DNA of 64,000 nucleotides from Allium sativum (lineage: Eukaryota > Streptophyta > Magnoliopsida > Asparagales > Amaryllidaceae). Position numbers and translations under genes: made by a program. The notes below the pieces were generated by a model, which worked only from the letters and a program-made list of their open reading frames with translations, made no database searches and was not told the origin of the DNA. Location of the stretch: assembly GCA_030737875.1 (NCBI GenBank), contig CM060910.1, forward strand, positions 636,541,303 through 636,605,302, given 5' to 3'. Shown here one piece after another: positions 21,101 to 32,500 of this stretch. Each line of letters begins with the position of its first letter. Position 1 is the stretch's first letter.

Positions 21101-22662
21101 GGATGATAGTGATATGTAAATAAACAAATGGAAATGTTTTCCAGTGTTAATAACGTATATTTTCTAAACATAGATATGAGGAGATATATATATGTATATA
21201 TATATATGGTTGATGATTGATCGATAAAATTTCCAATTGGAAAAAATATCGTTGTTTGCACACATGTTTTTTTCTTTGATAGTTAACTCATCGACTATCG
21301 AAGTTTTCGACCATTTTAACGTTGTTAATATGGAGAGACCGGTTGGATTATTATCCGAAGAACCACTCCGTATTGGCATAAGCGTTGCGAATCATATGTG
21401 CCAAAGATAATTGAAGACGGAGTTATGCAAGGGCTATCCTGTTTACAGAATAGTGCCTTCGGGTTATCCAGTCCCAGGATGACCTGTATGGAAGAATGTC
21501 TGACAAAGTATATCTAATAGATCGCGTAAGTTGATCTCTTCAAACATATTCACGTTTGGTGGCGGAGAAATTCGTTTCTCTTAGCTTTATACCCGTGATA
21601 TTTTTGGATAAGTCAATTTGTGATTTGGCAGGTATGACGATGTGACATTCAAAGTGAATGAAGATGTGACATGTAAAAGATAAGCGTAGCTTCTAGCCTC
21701 ACATCCGGTAAATGATAGAAATCGGGCAGGCAGCATGGCTAAGTCGGTCGCCCCGAAGTAGGGTGTATAATCACCTATCTAGAGAATATTCATTTGCTTC
21801 TTTAATCTATCAATGTTGTCCTATATATATACGGGAAACGGTTGCTGATCCCAACCGTTAGTGATATACATTCGATACACTCAAGCGAAATGAGTGGTCG
21901 GTCATGTGTGGCTGAGTTGCAAGATGTTCTTGTTGAACTCCAGTGTATCATTCCTAGAGTACACTGATTGGAAGGTGGTTCCATACCTTGTCATAGTTGG
22001 AAATCCATTACCCAATACGTGCTTGTGGTTTTGATTGTATACTATATATGTAGAGCGTGAGATGAAAGCGTTTCTGCTAGATGATTAATATATTGTGATT
22101 GATAGACATTATTATAATATCAAAAAGATTTTGATATAAAGATAATTTGGATTCTCATAAGGGAAAACCCGTTCCGTTATACGGCGTGGTCCCATGAGAT
22201 ATCGTTGCATTGATCAAACTGTTTTAAACTGTTTTACTCATACCAGTCCCATGACTGACCCGAGTTTATTTTGTTGTTTTCCCTAAACTTTTGGGTGCCC
22301 AATTTTGTACGGGCAGTCAAGTAGTCGGGATTTACAGATACTTGAAGAGCTGGAGCTGGAGGCTTCAGGATCATATAGCTATAGTTATTTCCGTTGTGTT
22401 GTAGGTGTTGTACTCTGATAATGTAATTGTATACATACACTGATTTTATTTCAAGGATGTGTTATCTATTATATGTTATTCGTTCCGCTGTGAGGTTCGT
22501 GTTACTCTGATGTTGTGTTCTTCTTCTTTTATTCTAAGTTTCTATCTTATCTACTCTCACCCTCCAATTTCTTTCATTAATCATCCGGTATTTTTCGATG
22601 TTTGGTTAGTCATCATTGAGTTTAAGGCGATAACCAAGGTCGACAAAACCCGGGTCGTTACA
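18109..22662 (+). mobile_element. 5' LTR of plus element
   Basis: 4554 bp, starting TGTAATGACCCGCATTG and ending CGGGTCGTTACA, directly followed by the PBS. U3 is about 1.1 kb, ending near the TATA box at 19165. An 80-codon frame at 18475-18717 (GTG start) lies in U3 and is also open in the 3' LTR, but has no known domain. Confidence 0.88.
19165..19172 (+). promoter_or_regulatory. TATA box, 5' LTR of plus element
   Basis: TATAAATA in ACACTATAAATACACC, followed about 30 bases later by CCTAATCTC-type leader sequence. Identical box at 25244-25251 in the 3' LTR. It predicts transcription start near 19195. Confidence 0.5.
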
Positions 22663-22664
22663 GT

Positions 22665-22682
22665 TGGTATCAGAGCTTAAGG
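22665..22682 (+). other. primer-binding site, plus element
   Basis: TGGTATCAGAGCTTAAGG, two bases after the LTR. It complements initiator Met tRNA over the first 12 bases. The identity with the PBS region of the intact Tekay element at 57301 extends over about 21 bases. Confidence 0.85.
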
Positions 22683-23805
22683 TTAAGTGAATTACCTTGG
22701 CTCTGTGGCGTGACTCAGTAGAGATGGGGTTAGTAATACCCTAGATTTAGTTTGAGTGTATATATATGAGATCGTATTTGTTATTCAATATAAAATGGTT
22801 TTATATTATGGAGATTTATTGATTGAGTGGCTTATGGATTTCTGGTCGATCGGCTCGATCCACTGTATCGGTAGTGGTTTCTAAACACTCAAATATGATG
22901 AACCGTCATGGTATGTTTTGAAAAGAGGGTAAATGAAATAATTTTACCCAAAGTATATTTGATATAGACATTGAATTCATAATATACGGGATATATTGGT
23001 TGTTATTATAATCGAGTAAGATTATAACATGTGAAATGGTTAAATATAACCAATCAGAATTCATATAAGTGAAATACGTGAAATCAGATGAGTTAAATCT
23101 AAATTTAAATCAGAATTAATTAGAATTAAAATCCTAGAAATTGGAAAAGTGTTGTATATGAATCTGGATTAAGTATATGAGAATTTTAAGATCTTGGGAG
23201 ATTTTAAATTGTTTACAACATGGTAAAAGGATATTTGGAATCGATTTGAAAATGGGAATATTCAGAAATGGTTTTGAAAAGTGATATAGTATTGAACTCA
23301 CTTCGATAGCTGGAAAATAGATTCCGATGTTGATCATGACATCATCGGTGTTCATTTTCGAGTGTGTATGTGACGGATTACTACCAAAGAGATTGTTTTT
23401 GAATTGTTTTGAGAAAAAAAGTTGTTATGATATTCCAAATTGAATATTTTGATTTTTGGGAAAGGTTAAGCTGTTTAAAAACTCCCAGAAACAGGTTATG
23501 TGAATTAAAACAAATTAAAGTTGGATTTGTAAAGGCCAATATAATTGAGATTGAATTAAAAGCCAGTTAAGTAAAAAATCATATTGAAATAGATTGGTGT
23601 CAAGTAGAATTAGACTTGATTAGAGATAATCTGGGATTATATTGGGATGGTAAGTAAAGAATTTAAATTGGTAATGGCATCGATTTGAAATTGAATTCGA
23701 CTTAGGTATAAGTGAATGGTTGGACTTGTGGATAAAAACAGACTGTAATTTGGTTGAGATGACATTGGTATATGTTGGACTGATAACAGGTGAAAGTGAT
23801 AGAGT

Positions 23806-23960
23806 TGATATGCTCGACAAAAAGGTACAAGTTTATATTTGATATAAGCATGAGATTTATGAGCCGAATCGGCAAGCCGCTTGGCTGTTTGATTTTCTTT
23901 TGGGTTGGAGAAGGCCTAGAGAGGCGAGTTGTGGTTTTACCGATAGGGCTGCACAAAGGA
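23806..23960 (+). other. conserved internal island (plus copy)
   Basis: Homologue of 17632-17786 and 34811-34966. It contains an AGCC-GCTT-GGCT mini-hairpin whose pairs are kept by G-U wobbles in the other copies (AGCC/GGTT, AGCT/GGCT). The reading frame open in the minus copies has a stop here, which favours conservation at RNA level. Confidence 0.45.
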
Positions 23961-24176
23961 GGTTATGGCAAAATTTACGGAAAATTTAAAGTGTTAGAAA
24001 ATTTTCAGAATTTTTGAAAATTTTAGTTAGTCGGAATGAATAAATATTTTAGTCGATATTAATTGGTTCAGTTGAAATCAGAAATAAGGGGTAAAAAATT
24101 CTTAGGAATTCAAATAGATAGGGTCGTCCTCTACCTTAGCAATTTCGAAGACGAAATTATTTTACGTGGGGAAGAT

Positions 24177-26235
24177 TGTAATGACCCGCATTGTTAGCCA
24201 TGGAATAATTAATTAATTTAATTATGTAAATGAGGATTTAGAGATTTAAATAGTGGTTTAATTAATTATAGTGGTTATTTAATTTAATTAAATAATAGAA
24301 TAATATATTTAATTCAGAAATAATCAAAAATATTGGAAATCACAATATTTTGTGAACTGGTTCATCCCTAAGATTTAATTCAGCTTAGAGTTGAAGTATA
24401 TTGACGAATATATTCAATCGACATCAATTTGAACGTAGAATTATAATATAATTAAAATAGAGCTTGAAATGGCGTGGCAGTTCGCTATTTGGCGATTTGA
24501 ACTTCAACTGGGTGTACAGGGTTCGTTTTAAATCGGATTTCTGTGAAACAGGAAACGTGTGGAGCTGGTGGAGTATATCTTTCTAGTGGAAGAGAAAAAT
24601 CGGGATTTCGTCGTGTAGATTTTGAGTTATGTCCAAATCAAATTCTCAGGAAAGCAGCGCCCGGGCCATTTAATTTAATTAAAGGGGATTTAAATATAAA
24701 TCAGATATCGGGTCGACCCATCTTGAAATATCGACTTGGAAATACATATAGGATTTATTCTGAGCTGTATGGTATTTCACTGTGAATATAGACGATAATA
24801 TTTATTTTTAAATATTAAATTTAATTATATTTAGATATATTTATATATTTAAATAGGTTATTTAAGGGTTTAAAAATAGCCACTTTTGCAAACGAAGTCG
24901 GAATTCGACGAAACTAATTTTGTTGGATCCGCAATGTCAAATTATTGTTAGATTCCAAGTTTCAGGATTTTTAGGGTCACTGTGTGGCCGTACGGATTTA
25001 TAGAGTGAAAAACAGTTAGTATTTCGACAGTTAAAAATACGCTGTGTGAGCATACGGAGTCGGAATTCGACGAAACCAGTTTCGTTGGGACCGTAATGTC
25101 GAACTCTAGCTACATGTCCAGTTTGGTGATTTTTGGGTATCGTGTGTGATCACAAGAATTTTTAGAAAGCAAAAACGAATATAAAATGATAAGTATAAAA
25201 TATCTAAAACAGCTAAAAAAAATATCTAGATATTTGTAGACACTATAAATACACCTTTTAACTTTTCTATAAACCTAATCTCATTTTTTTGCGCCATCGT
25301 ATTTCATCCTCAAAGCAAATGGCATGAGAATTTAATCATAGAAATAGAAATCAAATTGGTAAAATCATCAAACAAGGAAGTTTGAACTTGTTAAGCCTTC
25401 TTCTTCATTTCTAGGTCATTTTCACTGAGTGCGATTAGTACTCCTGGACACGCGGAAGCTAACAGTCGATATAGGGTTATTAAAATGGTGGAAAGAAGTC
25501 GTCAATGTTGGTTTTCTACATCGTTTTTGGTCTTAGCAGGGAGTTTAACATCTCGCCTGAGTTGTTTGGGTGATTTCGAACATATATGTGTCGATCGATC
25601 TACAGTAGCAGCGTTGGTGGCTAATTGAACGCAAAAGGGAAGTGGAGATCGAGGTTAACATTAGGTGTATGCGTAGGAAGAGGGGGTGAAGATGGAAGCA
25701 GTGGTGTTGCTCATTTTTGATATCATGAACGAACGAATGGGTTATGAAGGTTTTAGGGATCGAAAATGGAGGAGTGCAAATACTGGAGTGGATTCTTTGA
25801 TTTAGGGAAGAACACTGTTCAAACGGGCTGGTTGGAGGGAAGAACGGGCCGGTTTCAAGAGTTAAGGCCCGTCTTTTTTTATAACTCATGTTTTATTTAA
25901 AATCAAATAGTGTATTAACTTCTAAATACCGTAACTACTTCATAAGATATCAGAATCACGAACCGTCATATCCGTTGGGTTCATATGGACGACGCCTATA
26001 CAAGGGAACTGACTGGGAGCGAATCAGACCTCGTAACAATTATAGCAAAATAAATTGTCCATATGAATCAAGCGATGGTTATCGTTATTAACGATGATCA
26101 TCCAATGTGAGTAAAACTCACCAACTCTGAACAGTTCTATTTTTACAGTGTATTCTTAGAACTGATAAGTATCTGTTGATTGCTGTGTGTTAACTGTTTG
26201 GTTGAATTACTTGTGCATTAGTTGAAATTATAGAT

Positions 26236-26270
<35 letters not shown>

Positions 26271-28758
26271 AATCGTTAATCTAATATCGACTCTGTTTGG
26301 TAGAATATTTCATAGTGAAATATTACCGATGTTAATTATACTGTCTAACATCTGTGATGCAGGGAAACAGGTTGGAGGGGTCCAACTGGACTCCTCAATA
26401 TTTATAATACTGTTCTGTTCATATATTGTAATATAAGATGTGATATATAATCTGTTTGATTATGTGTGTTTAAATGATATCGATAATTGTGGTTTGCTAT
26501 TTTAAGAGACCCTGGGACGTAAAAAGAATTATTTCAATGTATATTGAAATAAAGGAACTTTATAAATTCAACCGATTTTATAAAAGAAATATTTTGAAAA
26601 TAAAGTATTTGTAAAATCATAGGATTTTATAAAGGATATATTTATTTATAAAATAAATAAAGTGGATAAAGAAAATATTTATTTAGGAATTAAATAGAAT
26701 TAATAAAGGAATATTTATTTAGGAAATAAATAGAAGTATGAAAAGGAAATTGACGAGATATAAAAGAGTTAATCGAATTTAGTTATTCGAAGTCGAGTTA
26801 ATCAAATATGGTTAGTCGAATAGGAGTTACTCAAACATAGTTATTTAGGATAAGTTACCATTTAGCACAACTGCTAGCGTAATTCGCAGGGCTGCAGATA
26901 GCCTACGGTTGTCGGATGTTTCCTGAGGGAATAAGGCGTAACCATTGTGATCGCGGCGATCTAGAGTCAAGCGAATGGAGTTAAATTCAATATTAGTTAT
27001 TCGAATAGGAGTTAAACAAATAGAGCTATTCAATTAGAGTAAATCAAAATGGAGTTAAACAAAAATTAGAAACTGACTAGAGATTAATAAGTTGAATACG
27101 TTTTCTGGGTATCGATCTGATGTTGGTTCCGGCCTTCCGGGTTTATACTTGGGAAGTTGTTCTCTTGTTGGTTATAGTTAGAGTTTGATAGATGTGGGAT
27201 GATAGTGATATGTAAATAAACAAATGGAAATGTTTTCCAGTGTTAATAACGTATATTTTCTAAACATAGAAATGAGGAGATATATATATATATATGTATA
27301 TATATGGTTTATGATTGATCGATAAAATTTCCAATTGGAAAAAATATCGTTGTTTGCACACGTGTTTTTTTCTTTGATAGTTAACTCATCGACTATCGAA
27401 GTTTTCGACCATTTTAACGTTGTTAATATAGAGAGACCAATTGGATTATTATCCGAAGAACCACTCCGTATTAGCATAAGCGTTGCGAATCATATATGCC
27501 AAAGATAATTGAAGACAGAGTTATGCAAGGGCTATCTTGTTTACAGAACAGTGCCTTCGGGTTCTCCAGTCCTAGGACGACATGTATGGAATAATATCTG
27601 ACAAAGTTATCTAATAGATCGCGTAAGTTGATCTCTTCAAACGTATTCACGTTTGGTGGCGGAGGAATTCGTTTCTCTTAGCTTTATACCCGTGATATTT
27701 TTGGATAAATCAATTTGTGATTTGGCAGGTATGACGAGGTGACATTCAAAGTGAATGAAGATGTGACATGTAAAAGATAAGCGTAGCTTCTAGCCTCACA
27801 TCCGGTAAATGACAGAAATCGGGCAGGCATCATGGCTAAGTCGGTCGCCCCGAAGTAGGGTGTATAATCACCTATCTAGAGAATATTCATTTGCTTCTTT
27901 AATTTATCAATGTTGTCCCATATATATACGGGAAACGGTTGCTAATCCCAACCGTTGGTGATATACATTCGGTACACTCAAGCGAAATGAGTGGTCGGTC
28001 ATGTGTGGCTGCAAGATGTTCTTGTTGAACTTTAGTGTATCGTTCCTAGAGTACACTGATCGGAAGGTGGTTCCATACCTTGTCATAGTTGGAAATCCAT
28101 TACCCAATACGTGCTTGTGGTTTTGATTGTATACTATATATGTAGAGCGTGCTTGAAAGCGTTTCTGCTAGATGATTAATATATTGTGATTGATAGACAT
28201 TATTATGATATCAAAAGGTTTTTGATATAAAGATAATTTGGATTCTCATAAGGGAAAACCCGTTCCGTTATACGGCGTGGTCTTATGAGATATCGTTGCA
28301 TTTCTCAAACTGTTTTAAACTGTTTTACTCATACCAGACCCATGACTGACCCGGAGTTTATTTTGTTGTTTTCCCTAAACTCTTGGGTGCCCAATTTTGT
28401 ACGGGCAGTCAAGTAGTCGGGATTTACAGATACTTGAAGAGCTGGAGCAGGAGGCTTCAGGATCATATAGCTATAGTTATTTCCGCTGTATTGTAGGTGT
28501 TTTTCTCTGATAATGTAATTGTGTACATATACTGATTTTATTTCAAGGATATGTTATCTATTATATGTTATTCGTTCCGTTGTGAGGTTCGTGTTACTCT
28601 GATGTTGTGTTCTTCTTCTTCTTCTATTCTAAGTTTCTATCTTATCTATTCTCACCCTCTAATTTCTTTCATTAATCATCCGGTATTTTTCGATGTTTGG
28701 TTGGTCATCATTGAGTTTATGGCGATAACCAAGGTCGACAAAATCCCGGGAGGTTACA
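24177..28758 (+). mobile_element. 3' LTR of plus element
   Basis: 4582 bp, starting TGTAATGACCCGCATTG after the polypurine tract ACGTGGGGAAGAT and ending CCGGGAGGTTACA, followed by TSD TCAAA (28759-28763). It carries a longer AT microsatellite (about 26239-26270) than the 5' LTR, and an AGAC in the R/U5 hairpin that breaks one pair. Confidence 0.88.
26239..26270. repeat. (AT)n microsatellite
   Basis: Uninterrupted AT repeat in the 3' LTR; the equivalent spot in the 5' LTR (20161-20170) is much shorter. Confidence 0.8.
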
Positions 28759-28763
28759 TCAAA

Positions 28764-29541
28764 TATCCATTTTTCGGAATCAAAACAACTCGTTTCTTCA
28801 AAACAATTCAAAATCAATATCTTTGGTAGTAATCCGTCACTTAGAACTCGAAAATGAACACTGATGATGTGGCCAGCATCATCAGAATTATTTCCCAGCC
28901 ATCAAAGTGAGTTCAATACTATATCACTTTTCAAAACCATTTATTAATCATTTCCATTTTGAAATATCAATGCTTATAAAACAATTTAAAATCTCCTAGG
29001 ATTTTAAAATTCCTATATATTTAATCCAAATCCATTTACAAACACCTTTCCAACTTTCCAGAATTGTAATTTCAATTTTGATTTAAATTTCAGATTTAAT
29101 TCATCTGATTTCATATACCACAATTATATGAATCCTGATTGGCTATTTACATAACCATTTGACTTTTATAATCTCATTTGATTATAATAACAACCAGCAC
29201 ATCTTATATATGATAATAATTCCAAGACATACATTTCTTTTATATCAAAATATATTTTGGGTAAAATTATTTCATTTACCTTTTCAAAACATATCGTGTC
29301 GGTTCATCGTATTCAAGTGTTTGGGAACTCCTATCGATGCAGTGGATAAATTGATCGACCAGAACTCATAAACAACTCAACCAATAAATCTACACAATAT
29401 AAAACAATTTTTTATAAAATCTACAAAATACGTTCGCTCGTATAAATATACTCAACTCAATCTAAGGTATTACTAACCCGATCTCTACTGGATCACGCCA
29501 CAGAGCCAAGGTAATTACTTAACCTTCAGCTCTGATACCAC
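28764..29541 (-). mobile_element. internal domain A, 5' half (non-coding)
   Basis: Continuation of internal A after the plus element, up to the reversed PBS (AGCTCTGATACCA, 29528-29540) before LTR_B. It aligns with 35286-36015 of internal B, which lacks about 55 bases present here near 28975-29030. No coding potential. Confidence 0.75.
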
Positions 29542-32500
29542 TGTAACGACCCGGGGAATTTGCGATCTTGGTAATCGACATAAACTCAATGTAGACTATG
29601 TGAGCATCGGAAATACTTGATAGTTAATAGAAAGAAGTTAGAGGGTGAGAGTAGATAAGATAGAAAATTAGAATAGAAGAAGAAGAAGAACACAACAACA
29701 TCAGAGTAAACACGAATCTCACAGCGAAACAAATAAAATATAGTATACAAAAAACTTTGAAACACAGTTTTGTATTTGTATACTAGAGTACAACAATTAC
29801 ATCACATCGGAAATAAATAGTAGTTAGAAAATGCTGCTAAAGCCTCCTGCTCCAAGCTCCATCTAGTGTATCAGTAAATCCTGACTACTTGACTGCCCAT
29901 ACAAAATTGGGCACCCAAGAGTTTAGGGAAAACAAAACAAAATGAACTCTAGGTCAGTCATGTGACTGGTGTGAGTAAACTCCAATCATTTCGGTTTAAC
30001 TTTTCAAAATCATTTTCAAAGGAATGATAATCGTAAGACCGATCCACACATAAACACGGATGGCTTTTACCTTACGATAACCCAAAACATTTTCAAAACT
30101 CAATACTATTCTGATATTATAATAATGTCTAATACAAGAACTTAGCAATCTAGTAGAAAGCTTTCATCTTACATTCTACATAAATGATATACAATAAAAA
30201 CCGTGGGCTCTTATTGGGGAAAGGATTTCCAGCTCTAAGAAGGTATGGAACCACCTTCCGATCAGTGTACTCTAGAAGCGATACACTGGACATCTTGTAA
30301 CTCGGCCACACACGACCGACCATTCATTTCGCTTGAATGTTCCAAATATATTGTCACCTTACAGTTGGTATACCAACATAACTATTCCCGGGAGATACAG
30401 AATTGAAAGAAGTAACAAATATGAATATTTTCTAGATGGTGACAATATACCCTAATTGGGATCAACCCACTTAGTCATGCTGCCTGCCCGATTTCTGTCA
30501 TTTCCTAGTTGATGAGGCTTGAGGTCATAACGTATCTTTTAACAGATCACTCCTTCATTTACTTTGAATGCCACGTCGTCATACCCGTCAAATCACGAAT
30601 TGATTTCCCCAAAAATACTACGGGTATAAGCTAAGAGAAACGAATTCCTCTTCCACCAACGTAAATACGTTTGAAACGATCAACTTACGCGATCTACCAG
30701 ATATACTCTATCAGACATTTGTCCATTCAAGTTGTCCTGGGACTGGACAACCCTAAGGCACTATTTGGTAAATCAATCTTAGGCAATTTCTACCTAGGAT
30801 TTATTGAACAGCCCTTGCATAACTCCGTCTTCAATTATCTTCATCATATTTGATTCGCAATGCTGATGCCATACGGAGTGGATTTTCAGATAATATACCT
30901 GATCCCGTCTCTCCTTATCGACAATGGAAATGGTCAAAACCTTTGATAGTCGGTGATTTAACTATCAAAGGAAAACATGTGCACAAACAACGGTCCTATT
31001 TCCAAATGGAAATCTTATCGATCAATCATCATTTCATTTCCCAATTTTCCATTTATCGTTTCCATATATTCATAAATTCCTTATTTTCTAAGATTAGAAA
31101 ATATACGTTATTAACTTTGGAAAATGTTTCCATTTTTGATTCACACATCAATATCTTCCTACCTCTATCAGTCTCTAAGTGTAAACTAGTAAGAGAACAA
31201 CTTCCTAAGTATAAACCCCGAAGGCCGAAACCAACATCAGATCGATACCCAAAAGTCATTCAGCTCAACTAATTTCCAGTCAGTTTCTAATTTCAGTAAT
31301 TCCATTCAAATTCCAAATTCAAACCCCAAATTCCTTTATAATATTTTATTTGTAAAATATTTACTTTAATCTAATTTTTCACTAGAATGTGAATAATATT
31401 TCTTTATATAATCAAAACAGTTTGATTTCGTATTTAAAAACATCTCAAACCTAAATTCTATTTATATTTTTATTTGTAGAATTATTCATACAAATCTCCC
31501 TTTTTGTTTCTAACACTTAAATCTCATTTATAATTCCCTTTATATAATTCTATTTATTCTATATAAATCCTTTTATATAATTCTATTTATTTTGTATAAA
31601 TCCTTTTATATAATTCAATTCATTTTATGTAAATCCTTTTATATAATTCTATTCATCTAATATAAATCCTTTTATATAATTCTATTCATTTTATATAAAT
31701 CCTTTTATATAATTCTATTCATTTTATATATAAATATTTCATTTTCAATATTCACTTTGAAAATTTACTTTTTACATTCCAGTATTTCATATGGTATTTT
31801 AAATACCAAATAACATGACCACTGTCATCATAATCAATCATAGATTTTATATCATATCATATATCACAATATATGAAAACAAACAGTATTATAATATTGA
31901 GGAATCCAGTTGGATCCGTCCAACCTGTCTCCTTGCATCCACAGATGTCAAACAATATAAATAACATCGATTTCATTTCAATATGAAATATTCTGATAAA
32001 CATAATCAATATTTGATTAACGATATATATATATATATCGTTATCTATAATTTCAACCAATAAATCAGCAATTCAACTAAACAATCAACACACAGTAATC
32101 AAACATCATTTGTCATTTATAAAAATGCGTTATATAATATAACTGTGCAGATTTAGTGAGTTTTACTCACATTGAACGATCATCGTTAAATAACGATAAT
32201 TGTTGGTTGATTCAGATAGACAACTTATTTCGCTATAAATTGTCACGAGCTCCCATTCACTCCCAGTCAGTTCCACCGTCCATACGATCCCAACGGATTT
32301 TGTTTCGCTCAATTCTAATCATGTATGATGAAGTTATGAATTTTACAATGTTATAACTCAATTAAAATATCATTATCAATTAATTTTATAATTAATAAAC
32401 TAAATACCCTATTTAATTTTCTTAACTCGGTTGATTGTTGTTACTTCTTCTACTTAAGCAATGTCCAGGAAGAACATCTCCATTGCTACCTTCTTTCCCA

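Larger units (their letters stand above)
22663..24176 (+). mobile_element. non-coding internal domain of plus element
   Basis: 1514 bp between the LTRs. All frames are broken by stops within about 85 codons, and no gag, zinc knuckle, DSG protease, RT or integrase motif is visible. It contains the conserved island 23806-23960 and a GACGGATTACTACCAAAG block shared with the minus subfamily. It ends in AATTTCGAAGACGAAAT and the polypurine tract ACGTGGGGAAGA. It must depend on proteins supplied in trans. Confidence 0.8.
18109..28758 (+). mobile_element. giant-LTR non-autonomous retrotransposon, plus strand
   Basis: Complete 10,650-bp element: 5' LTR 18109-22662, PBS 22665, internal 22663-24176, polypurine tract 24164-24176, 3' LTR 24177-28758, TSD TCAAA. 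The LTRs account for about 86% of its length. The internal domain is 1.5 kb and has no retrotransposon protein. PBS, the GACGAAAT box and LTR termini match the Tekay/Del clan. The LTRs are homologous to those of the surrounding minus array but diverged (roughly three quarters identical), so it is a sister subfamily. The LTR pair differs by about 3-6% in segments compared by eye. Confidence 0.88.
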
